From positions 1 through 50,255 of the forward strand of contig JAPMOS010000212.1 in assembly GCA_027972325.1 (NCBI GenBank): a stretch of DNA of 50,255 nt, in the 5' to 3' direction. Source of the stretch: Paratrimastix pyriformis. Its lineage: Eukaryota; Preaxostyla; Paratrimastigidae. Under the pieces are notes generated by a model. It was not told the DNA's origin. It searched no databases and worked only from the letters and a program-made list of their open reading frames with translations. Of the stretch, positions 30,492-39,701 are shown one piece after another. Within the stretch, counting starts at the first letter, position 1, and every line of letters starts with the position of its first letter. A program made the position numbers and the translations under genes.

Positions 30492-32505
30492 TCTATTATG
30501 CCCTTATATATCCGTTTGCGTTTTCCCTCCAACGCCCTGTCCCGCTTCTTGTAGTGCATGCTTCTCATCTTTGCCAATTGGCGCTGCATCTCCCTCCTCC
30601 TTTCCGAGTCCCTCTCCTCCACCGCCCTCCGCCGCAGCTTCCTCATGCGGTGGGGCTCGTAGTCCCGATCCGTATTTGTAACCTCCCGGTACCCAAACAC
30701 ATGCCCCGCCGTTTCCCTCAGGATCCGACCCATCTGTTCGAATGACAGCTCCTCCCCCTTCCCCGATGCCTTTCGAATCATCTCCGCCACCTTCCTCCTA
30801 TATGAGCCCATCTTCTCCACCAACACATCATACTCTTCTCTCTCTTTTTCACGCAGCAACGCGTCCAAGTCCGACCTGGACGGGCAAATGGCCACCTTCC
30901 TCCTTGTCGTCCCCGCCCATGCCGGCAGCATGTTCCTCAAGTCAGTCACGACCATGTGATGGTCTGTAACTTCGCTCCACTGTATCTCCTCATTTCTCCA
31001 TACCCATAGGTTATCGAGCATCCTTGCCATCGTCCCTTGCGTTGCGAGGCAAAGGTCCAACCGAGCCACCCCTTTCATCCCCGGCTGCTTGTCCTTCTCC
31101 TCTGCATCCCCCCTTCTTGTTCCGCACAAACGTGATCTCATTCTCCTTGCCTACCATCTTCGCCGTGTCATACAGTCCCAACTTCTCATGCTCTCCGACT
31201 TCCTTGGCCCAGCTATTCGCATCCGTGTACACCACCACTCCCCTTCCCTCTGCCGCCCCCTCCGCCATGCACTCATCCAGCCTTTCAATAATCACCTTCC
31301 TGACCCTCTCCTTGTCATCTCCCTCCCCAGTCGGATAGTACATATTCACCAGCCGGAGGTTGGTCTTTCCTCCGACCAGTCCATGTACATCAAATAGCCC
31401 GGCAGGACCTCCGTGACACGACGCACCGCCATCTGCAGGGTCCGTCTATATCCTATCATCACCCCCCCCTTGGGGTGACGCTCCACCGCATTCTCCACCA
31501 CCGAACTCCTCCACCGCCATCCCCTCATCCACTTCTCCTCCAACTGCTCCTTATTCGCCTTCGTCCCCTTTGTTTCTTGCAACAGGGCAATGTCTACCCG
31601 TCCTACCCGCAACAGGTCCGCCACATTACTTCGCTTCCACTCTGACCCAAGTCCTCGCACATTCCACCCTGCCACCCGCATCCTGTCCTCCTCCTTCATC
31701 GGCAACCCCGCCCTCAGGTTGGCCTCCTTCCTCCCCTGGCACCACTTCTCCACCCCCCGAAACTCCTCCTCCTCCGCCTTCACGTCATATCCCCTCTCAA
31801 TATCCAACATTTTTGCTTTTTGCCTCCTCTTCCTTTGTGCATCCTTCTTCCCCCTCTTCTTCCTTGCCTTCCTGCTCATCCCATCCCCAGGTCGCCGACT
31901 CACTTCCGGATACGACACGCCCGCTACCAGGACCTGCTCCTCCTGTCCTTCAGGCTTCTCCGCCTTGTCTGCTCCCCGCCCTGTCATCCCTTGACTCTCT
32001 TTCCTCACCGCACACGCTACTTTCTGCAGTCTCCCCTCTGCAGCTCCCCCCCCAAATGCTGGCCCCCTCCCGGACCTTTGCATCCGCGACCCCATTCCAG
32101 CTTCAGCCACGTACACGAAAACATCCCCATGCATAATCTCGCACTCCTCCACCTCATACACCACACTGTCATTGAACCTCCACCACGCCCCATCAATCCT
32201 TTTCAGTGCCACCCAATGACGCCCCCCGCCCCTTCTTCCACAGAATTCCGCCTCCGCTTCCAGGTGGTAGCTTGTCCCGAGTACGTCTACTATGTCCGGC
32301 TGCACTTTCCACTGCGTCTGATCCGCCCCCCTACCCCTCTGGTTCCGAACCACCTGCACCACCAGGACACTCTCCCCTTCTATCGCACGCTCATCCCGTG
32401 CATGCCACTGGTCCCCACCACACACCGGACACTTCTTCATGACACGGTCATCTGCCATCACTACCCTCCTTACCGCCTCATTCATACTGTCCCCGTCCCT
32501 CATCA
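30492..32505 (-). pseudogene. LINE-B unit B ORF2: USP-like C-terminal half fused in frame to AP endonuclease
   Basis: The stretch 32512-31346 is a continuous frame that runs from MRDGDSMNEAV and the CPVC finger through the His box GGGRHWVALKR, WWRFNDSVV and DVFVYV, across the basic linker RKARKKRGKKDAQRKRRQ, and into the AP endonuclease (VAGWNVRG, LLQETKG). It shows directly that the protease-like domain and the endonuclease belong to one polypeptide. A 1-base loss near 31370 shifts the frame; the endonuclease then continues (31349-31011 and 31141-30482) to the truncation at 30492. NP1 has inserted just upstream, in the zinc-finger region. Confidence 0.88.
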
Positions 32506-32515
32506 GACGCACAAA
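32506..32515. repeat. Target-site duplication of NP1, left copy
   Basis: GACGCACAAA, repeated at 33988-33997. The uninterrupted site is visible in unit A near 26587-26596. Confidence 0.92.
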
Positions 32516-32779
32516 GTGTGTGTGTCATACATGTTTGCAACATAGAGATGCAAAACTCCCGATTCCGGCCGAAGCCGGGGGGTAACATGACCCCCAGTCC
32601 CTCCCATGTCCCCCGCAATTCTGCGGGCAACTAGGGCTAGGGGCGGGGGCTATGGTGACAGGGAGAGGTAGAAAAGAACGGGGGGGAGGGGACCAAGGAA
32701 TAGGGTGGATCGAGGAGATAAATCAGGGAAAAGACTGAACAACGGGACAAAAGATTGAACCGAAAGGAACACAATTCCC

Positions 32780-33943
32780 TTACATTGGGACTTCTTGGGC
32801 GTTGGGCATCCGCGTCCCCATGTACCATCTGGTACTGGTGCGTAACACGAACATCGGGGCGTGTTGTTGGCGGATCCACCATCCAAAGTCCCGCCTCCGC
32901 GGCCCGTCCGGTCCCGCGGGCACTCGAGCCGCCCCGCTCCCCTTCAACCCCAGATCCGTGGGGCAGAGCGAGGCTCCCTTCGGCGTGGCAAGAAGCCCTT
33001 GCGCTGGGGCAGGGACAAGCGCAGGGGCAGCATGGGCAGGGGCAGCATGGGCAGGGGCAACATGGGCAGGGGCAACATGGGCAGGGGCAGGGGCAGGGGC
33101 AGGGGCAGGGGCATGGGCAGGGCCACAGTGGGAGTCGCAGTGGGGCTGGTGCAGATGCAGTGGGGGCTGGTGCAGATGCAGTGGGGGCTGCTGCAGATGC
33201 AGTGGGGGCTGGGGGCGGCACCCTGGCGAACGGATTCCCGACCGGCGCGGGCTGCTGGTGGGCAACAGCAGGGCGCACAGCAAAAGGATTGCTGTCAGCC
33301 TTCTCCTCAACCCTGTCCTTCTTCTTTGCTGGCGAAGGTTCAGGGGATGGCGGACGTGGCCGACTCGTACCACCTCCAAGCTGAAGCGGGGCAGCTGAGG
33401 GGTCGATGCAATGTGCGGTCACTTTTCCGGGAGGCTGTTTGACAGTGCTCGGTGACTTTGGACACAGGCCGGATTGCGGCGAAGCAGTGGACGGGTTCAC
33501 CGAAGCCACAGGTCGGGCGGGAACGGGGTCGCCATCGATACTCGCGATACAGTAACGGGCTTGCTGGAAGACTCCAAATTGAAAATGGTGGCACCACAAA
33601 TGAATTGAATCAATTGCGCAAGCTTTTGGCAGCACAGAGATTGATCGCCCCCCGCCGACCGTAGAATGCTCAAACTGATGCGCTGAAGCAACTTGGTCGA
33701 CGGGATGCGCTTCTCAGAGGCCACCAAATACCCAAAAAGTTTGCCAAACTCAGGGATCATGGTAGAAGTGAAGGAAAGACGGCTCAGCTGGTCCATGCTC
33801 CGGAAGATAGCTCGATGATCGTCGAGCTCGTCAATAAAGCACAGAAATGGATCTTCTTCATCAAGAATAGAAGCATGTTTTTCAATAAAAGCAATGGTTG
33901 CGTCGTCCAGATCATCATTCACCGCAGTGATTTCGCAGGCCAT
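32780..33943 (-). pseudogene. NP1 protein: helical domain, NPF motifs, Ala/Pro repeats
   Basis: ATG at 33943 (MACEITAVNDDLDD). An N-terminal helical domain of about 130 residues shares DD..F.I..HA.I...DP.....DEL..H with the NP2 protein. A linker with LQLGGGTSRP and PAKKKDRVEE leads to two NPF motifs (DSNPFAVRP, GNPFARVPP), an Ala/Pro/Thr repeat tract, and a C-terminal piece FGWWIRQ...RWYMG that matches FGWWIQ-like residues in NP2. NPF motifs bind EH domains in endocytic proteins; whether that matters here is unknown. At least one frameshift (near 33600) and several in the repeat tract break it. I do not recognise the family. Confidence 0.65.
32996..33215. repeat. GCAGGGGCA-type and GTGGGGGCTG-type tandem repeats in NP1
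   Basis: Short tandem repeats (6- to 18-bp units such as GGGCAG and GGTGCAGATGCAGTGGGG) that encode the Ala/Pro-rich tract of the NP1 protein on the minus strand. Confidence 0.75.
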
Positions 33944-33997
33944 AGCCCTGCGTAAATCGTGTTGAACTGAGAATAGTGCCGGGGAACGACGCACAAA

Positions 33998-35547
33998 CAA
34001 GCACTCCCGCGCCCTCTCTCTGCCAACACTTTCACATCCGCATTCCACACACACGTCCACCACCCTCATCCTGACTCCCACCGGGATCCGCGCCCTTTTC
34101 AGCAGCTCAATCACAGCCACCCCTGCTTCTCCATCCTGCGTCTCATCCAGTCCCTCCGTCCCCCTCTTCCAAATCCCTTCTTCTCCATCAGGGTCCCCAC
34201 CGACACCTCTGACCACATCAAACAGCGGATCTGCCCCACCAACCGCCTCCGCCGCCTGCAACCCGGCGCTCAACCAACACCTGTGTCCAGTCGTGTTGGC
34301 GATGCCACGATATTGCTCGACGTCTCCCTGCACCGGTACCCTATCCATCCCCGGCTGCCCGCTCCCTCCCCCATCCAAATCGTCCATGCCTCTCCCCTCC
34401 AGGGGTACATCCTCGCCCGGACACCCATCGACACCTCTCGATGCCACCACTTTCACCCCATCCCTACCAACCGAACCCCCCGGCATCCATCCGCCCCGCC
34501 CTCGTCCATGCCGCGCCATCCCCCGCACCCTTCTCCGAGCCGTCTTCCGCCCCGTCTCCCCACTCCATCTCCGCACCTTTCTTTGCGCTTCTTCCTTTCC
34601 CACAATCTCCTCCTCTGCACCTCACATTCCGCTATCCCCATCGCCAACAACCAATTCCATGTCAGCCCCAACCCTGCCATTACCACCTCGCCCACCGTGC
34701 GATCCACTGGCTGATACATCTCCAGTGTCCTTCGTTCATCTTGTTTTCTGAAATATAATGCCAGACCATTGTTGTTCCGCTGCCTTTTGCCTGACCGAGA
34801 TCACCGTCCCATCGCAGCCCCCAGAGTCCGTTCCCCTGATCAGCAAATGGCACAGAACCCTCATCCTTCCGCTCACATGCCACATCTTCTCGGTCCCCAC
34901 AGCATCTTTCAACATGACTCCTCGGGCTCCCCCTACCCCATCGCTCATCCTGCATTAGTTCAGCCTTTTCCGGCAGCCTCCTCCGGCTAGAAGCTATCCC
35001 CACGCCCAATACTCCTTCAGTTCGCCGGTCAGTTTCTTTTCCCCATCATCCCAGCTTCCCTCAGGTACCAGAACTCTCCTTCCCACATCCACATAGCAGC
35101 CATTCAGCCAACATCCTCTTTGTACCAGCCATCTCTCTCCAAACGCTCGATTCCATCGATTCTCGCGTTAATTCCTATCCCTTCCTGCCATACTTCATCC
35201 ACCAGGTCCACCCATTTTCCCACTTCCAATTTTCCACATCCACTGCCCCATAGCGCTTCTCTCCCAACCAGCTCCACCATCTGATCCCGTACCCAGCTCA
35301 CCTCCATTGACCCTGCCACGCCCATTGTTCCAGTCTGTTCCGTTCCATACCCTTCTCCGCTCACTTGCCTTACGCAAAACACAATGCAGAGTCCTACCAC
35401 CTCAAGATGCCACGATCGATCACTGTCCCAATTCCATCCCACCGTTCCAGTCTGCCCCTTGTTACCCCTCGTTGTCCCCCATCCATACTCCTCTTCCAGA
35501 GACGCACCAAAAATGTTTACAGCGCGATGGCCCGTCTCCATATGCAT
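33998..35547 (-). pseudogene. LINE-B unit B ORF2 start: Trp-rich region and USP-like Cys box
   Basis: Start at 35547 (MHMETGHRAVNIFGASLEEE), here in frame with the following Trp-rich region, which supports this start choice. It continues to the Cys box GIANTTGHRCWLSAGLQ (catalytic Cys codon 34277-34279) and the first zinc pair CVEC. Interrupted by NP1 at 33987 and by small indels near 35130 and 34600-34690. Confidence 0.8.
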
Positions 35548-35585
35548 CTCAGAAGCGCGCCTAGCTTCGAGAGGCCCCCTCATCG

Positions 35586-37248
35586 TTACCGATGCGACGA
35601 CCCATGCCCATGTGCATGCGTGTGGTGATGCGAGTGCGACGAACGTCGCTCCCCGCTTGGGCTGGGCTTCCTCTTCTTGCTCTTGGCCGTATCTGTCGCC
35701 GAGGCAGTCTTGGCAGCTGCCGTCCCCTTCTCGCCAGGGGCACTCTTCGCCGCCCCATCCTCGGGCTGCATAGCCTGCCCCGTCCCCGGCGTGGCTAGAG
35801 TCGGCGTCACCGGCACTGACGGCGTCGGCGACGTCACCAGGGGCCGGGCTGACGCCGGCGTCACCGCTGCAGGGTGGTCGAACCCTTCGAAGACCGAGGC
35901 CAGCTTCGCTGCAGGGCCTTGCCTCCGATGAAGGCCGGCCTGGCCTTCTCCCTCTTTCCATCCGGAACAGAGCCACTGTCCTCAAAACAGTGAGCCAACG
36001 GTAGCGGGATAATCAGACCTTTAAGGAGACCAGGTCCGCTGGCGCTGCAAAGACCATGCCACTGTCCCATTTCACCGCAGATGCATCCGCAATTGTCCCT
36101 TCGTCCAGGGCAGCCTGGAGGGCCACTTCGAGCTCCATCTCCGACCTTCCGCTGCGCCAGCCCAGGTCTTCGGTCTTCTTCGCAGCGCTTGGGGCCAGCC
36201 TCCAACGCACCTCCACCTCGCGCGACGCTGACCGCACTGGGACCTTCACCGGGCGGGTAACAGCCCGCTCAACCGGGCCACGCACCTCCAGGACCAGGCT
36301 CCGGCCGCAAGGGGTCACTCCAACATTGGTCGTGCTGGTGCGTTGCCGTTTCCACGCCGCAAATAAAGCCTCGGGGCTACCATCTCATTTGATAGGAAGG
36401 TTGTCCTCTCGCCAGCAGAGGGGTGGCCGACATCACCTGGGCACCAACCGACTCCGCCCAGGCCTTCGCCTCATCCAACATGTTCCCCGCACACCCCAGG
36501 GACAGAGCCGTGTTTCCCACCATGGGCAGCGCATCCATCTTTGCTGGGGGTCTCGGCAGACTGCGGGCATCAGGGTGGTGGATTCTGACCAGCCACCTAT
36601 CCTTGACCACGGGCCCAAACAATCCCTTCCCTCTGCGCACCGGCTCAGCCTCGTCCACAGCGCCATCCACCGAAACCGTTGGAGACCCGTCCGGACGGAC
36701 AGCCTCCTCCGCAGCCCCACCAACAACCGGGGACGGGACCAGCGGGGCAGGAGCCACCGCAGCAACTGGATTGGCCGAACCAGGGGCAGGGGCCAACGCT
36801 TGGCCAGGAGCAGGGGAGTCCAGCACCGAAGTTGACATAGCACCTACCGCACCACAGAAGAACAACAAAGTGAGGATCGTTGCCAGGCCGCAGATCATCG
36901 ATTGCATCCCCTTCACTACAGCACCAAAATACGTCCAACACGACGAAAATGTTTCATTCCCATTCCCTTGTTCCCTCCTACTTTCCCGCATTCCCCTGTT
37001 CCATCCCTTGCCTCGATGAGCTCTCTCAGAATAAAGCATTCTTGCCAACACTCGACTGATAGCTGTCATTCTCCTACCAATAATAAAACAATAGATCAGC
37101 ATTTCCAATTCATTATTTCCCAGGTTCGTCCTGAGAGCATTCCGCACGATCTGCTCGATCGTTTGCGGTGCAGGTCTCCGAACTGCTTGTTCAGATCCCA
37201 AGGCGCAGACTTCTTGTCTGTAAGCCCATACAAACGCAACGCAAACAT
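35586..37248 (-). pseudogene. LINE-B unit B ORF1
   Basis: Same protein as in unit A: membrane helix, Ala/Pro linker, RWLVRIHHPDAR, NMLDEAKAWAESVG, Lys-rich linker and His-rich tail. A 4-base difference near 37231 alters the reading frame at the N-terminus relative to unit A, so the start is not certain. Other breaks are at homopolymers near 36421 and 35920-36030. Confidence 0.7.
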
Positions 37249-37314
37249 AAGCGGAACTAGGACGGACCAAATGCGCAGATTTAAAGCTTGCAACAGAGAT
37301 TATAACGCGGGGGG

Positions 37315-37886
37315 AGAGCCCTGAAGAATTCGTCGTCTCATTTCCTTTAGTCAGTGCCTCTGCCCCTGTCGAACTATGAATCTTGACCGTTCCATTCTTG
37401 CGTTGTTCTTTTGGTATCTTGCGTACATCAGGAGGGGCAGTGCCCGCCTCCCGGCCCTCCACACGCACGCACACCCCTCTCGCCGCCTGCATTTGCATCC
37501 GCCCCGCCCATCTCATCTCATTCGCCCCGCCTATCTCTCATTCGCCCCGTGCCCTTCTCCGTTTCCGTTTCTGCACTTCTCCGTTTCCGTTTCTGCACTT
37601 CTCCGTTTCCGTTTCTGCACTTCTCCGTTTCCGTTTCTGCACTTCTCCGTTTCCGTTTCTGCACTTCTCCGTTTCCGTTTCTGCACTTCTCCGTTTCCGT
37701 TTCTGCACTTTCTCCGATTCGTTCTGTGTCGTTTGCACAAAAAAATCGTCGTTTGCGTCGAAACCGTCGTTTGCACCAAAACTCACAGTTTGCCCCAGAA
37801 TTCACCGTTAGCATCCGAATCCCCCATTTGCACCGTTTTACGGCATTTCCGCCGATTTCCGGCATTTCCACCAAAATTACCGAAAG
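37315..37886. repeat. Array spacer with 22-bp minisatellite (copy 3)
   Basis: Identical in layout to the spacers at 23702 and 29920, with seven 22-bp repeats (about 37555-37709). No gene. Confidence 0.8.
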
Positions 37887-38193
37887 TCTATTATGCCCTT
37901 ATATATCCGTTTGCGTTTTCCCTCCAACGCCCTGTCCCGCTTCTTGTAGTGCATGCTTCTCATCTTTGCCAATTGGCGCTGCATCTCCCTCCTCCTTTCC
38001 GAGTCCCTCTCCTCCACCGCCCTCCGCCGCAGCTTCCTCATGCGGTGGGGCTCGTAGTCCCGATCCGTATTTGTAACCTCCCGGTACCCAAACACATGCC
38101 CCGCCGTTTCCCTCAGGATCCGACCCATCTGTTCGAATGACAGCTCCTCCCCCTTCCCCGATGCCTTTCGAATCATCTCCGCCACCTTCCTCC
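37887..38193 (-). pseudogene. LINE-B unit C ORF2: end of AP endonuclease region
   Basis: The last 100 or so codons before the truncation point (SYRRKVAEMIRKA to KRKRIYKGI), separated from the rest of the endonuclease by the NP2a insertion. Confidence 0.8.
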
Positions 38194-38203
38194 TATATGA
38201 GCC
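38194..38203. repeat. Target-site duplication of NP2a, left copy
   Basis: TATATGAGCC, repeated at 39702-39711. Uninterrupted site: unit B near 30799-30808. Confidence 0.92.
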
Positions 38204-38542
38204 GTTGTTGTTGTTGTTTGTTGTTGTGATACTATTTCGACTGCCAGTAACTGCGCGCAAAACACAGAAAACTGAAACAGAAGAAAATCCGTTCATCCGG
38301 TCGAAACCGGCGGGTAACATGCCGACCTACACCCCCTCAGGGGTAGGCGCACAGACGGCATGGCGGGAAAGAGAGAGACTGGAATGTCGCCAGGAAACAG
38401 AATCGTTCAAACACTTGACAGCAAACAGAAGGAACATCAAAAGAAAGAACGGGGCAAGGGGGGGGGACAAAAGGATCCAACACTGAGACACGGGACACGA
38501 GGAACAATGAAAGGGGGCGAAGGAAGCAAAAGACAAGAACAG

Positions 38543-39637
38543 TTAGAACGAAAAATATTCCCGAACCCAGCCTGAGGGGGGGGCGGAACCCATCCACCAT
38601 GACCTACCACCTCGGTAGGACAGGCGCACGGGCCCCTGAATCCACCACCCCCACACACGTTGCTCCCTTCCCAAAGGCCCACGGTTGGCAACAGGCGAGA
38701 GGTCGGAGAGGCTAATCTTCGGAGGCACGGCAGAAGCGGCATGGTCGGGCGTCGAGGTAGCACGAGCGGGCGCAGCAGGCACAGCAGACAAAGGGGACAC
38801 ACCAGCAGCAACAGAGGCAGCAACAGGGGCAACAACAGGGGCAGCAACAGGGGCAGCAACAACAGGGGCAGCAACAGGTGCAGGTGCAGGTGCAGGTGCA
38901 GGTGCAGGTGCAGGTGCAGGTGCAGGTGCAGGTGCAGGTGCAGGTGCAGGTGCAGGCGCAAAAGCCGGAGCATGAGATGAAGTCGGAGCCGGAACAGGTG
39001 CCGGCTTGGCGAATGGGTTCGCCACGGTGAGAGGTGCTCTTGGGGCAGCGGAAGAGGCAAATGGATTGCTCGAAGAAGGGGAACGGGCTCTCTCCTTCTT
39101 CCCCGCTGGACGATCGCCATCGATGATCGGGTGGCGAGTTCCACCTCCACCTCCAAGTTGCTTTGGACCACGGTATGTAGTCTCCCCAACAGATAGGAGG
39201 ACTCGTTCTGGCGGTGTGCGGTGTTTGTCCACAGACGAGCCGCGCGATGATTCTTGTGGCACGTGGCAGTCGAAAGTTCGCACATTCGATTGCTGGAACA
39301 ATAAAGCCCCAAGAAGTTGGAAAATAAACTGGCTGATCGCTTCAGGCTGCTTCTTCGGATTGTCCTCCAGCAGCATGTGCACCGTGCGTTCGATGATCTC
39401 ATAGCGTGGAGCACGGTGCTCATTGACGACCAATGAACTGAAGAGCTTCATAAGCTCCAAACGCATCCAAGGAGAGAGCTTGTCCAATGGAGCTGAAGAG
39501 GGGGACCACAGATGCCGACCCAACTCATCTTGAAGATACTCTACCATAGGGTCGTCACGACTTTGGATCTCGGCGTGATCCATAATAAAGTTGGAATCGT
39601 CCTTACTGAGCTCGTCATGCTCAGTGGCGATCTCCAT
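38543..39637 (-). CDS. NP2a protein: helical domain, NPF motifs, long Ala-Pro repeat
   Basis: One open frame of 364 codons from ATG 39637 (MEIATEHDELSKDD); it looks intact. An N-terminal helical domain (about 1-130; FIMDHAEIQ, MRLELMKLFSSLV, ISQFIFQLLGALLF) is followed by a linker with CHVPQESSRGSS and KQLGGGGGTRHP, a basic KKERARSPSSS, NPF motifs (SSNPFASSA, VANPFAKPA), a PAPAPA repeat of some 25 residues encoded by CAGGTG units, an Ala/Val/Pro tract and a C-terminal Trp-rich piece (WGWWIQG, RSWWMG). It is homologous to the NP1 protein over its whole length. No known family recognised; ORF1-like RNA or capsid-like packaging functions or membrane-traffic hijacking through NPF are guesses. Confidence 0.75.
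   Translation of the reverse strand: MEIATEHDELSKDDSNFIMDHAEIQSRDDPMVEYLQDELGRHLWSPSSAPLDKLSPWMRLELMKLFSSLVVNEHRAPRYEIIERTVHMLLEDNPKKQPEAISQFIFQLLGALLFQQSNVRTFDCHVPQESSRGSSVDKHRTPPERVLLSVGETTYRGPKQLGGGGGTRHPIIDGDRPAGKKERARSPSSSNPFASSAAPRAPLTVANPFAKPAPVPAPTSSHAPAFAPAPAPAPAPAPAPAPAPAPAPAPAPAPVAAPVVAAPVAAPVVAPVAASVAAGVSPLSAVPAAPARATSTPDHAASAVPPKISLSDLSPVANRGPLGREQRVWGWWIQGPVRLSYRGGRSWWMGSAPPSGWVREYFSF
38876..38957. repeat. (CAGGTG)n repeat in NP2a
   Basis: About a dozen CAGGTG hexamers in a row, coding for the Ala-Pro repeat on the minus strand. The same tract is at 44284-44363 in NP2b. Confidence 0.9.
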
Positions 39638-39701
39638 GGCCAGAAACGGGCAGAACGCGGAGCAAAGGGAACGTGCAACGCCGAGACTTCAACCGGGGGG
39701 G

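Larger units (their letters stand above)
32516..33987 (-). mobile_element. NP1, protein-coding non-autonomous element (1,472 bp)
   Basis: An insertion in unit B with a 10-bp duplication. The 5' end has CCCCGG close to its start, then a coding region, then a 3' UTR with a CCCGC/GCGGG hairpin, ATGTTACCC, the hairpin CCGGC-TTCG-GCCGG (plus 32565-32578), a TTTGCA/TGCAAA stem and a GTATGACA + CA tail. It has no polymerase. The 3' end architecture is that of LINE-A with different bases, so it is probably mobilised by the LINE machinery, like a SINE or an ORF1-only half-LINE. It resembles NP2 in size, gene content and layout. Confidence 0.88.
38204..39701 (-). mobile_element. NP2a, protein-coding non-autonomous element (1,498 bp)
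   Basis: Inserted in unit C with a 10-bp duplication. The 5' end is CCCCCCGGTTGAAGTC. The 3' UTR has a CCTAC...GTAGG hairpin, ATGTTACCC and the hairpin CCGGT-TTCG-ACCGG (plus 38296-38309), and ends GTATCACAACAACAA, that is, a (CAA)n tail instead of (CA)n. It encodes one protein and no polymerase. Confidence 0.9.

Noticed and set aside
38273-38345. tRNA- or 5S-like promoter boxes in the 3' ends of NP elements
   Set aside because: No convincing A/B boxes or cloverleaf; the shared feature is the TTCG hairpin, and the elements encode a protein.
38660-38980. Plus-strand frames with CRCRCR or GAGAGA repeats
   Set aside because: Antisense shadows of the CAGGTG hexamer tract coding for Ala-Pro in NP2a.
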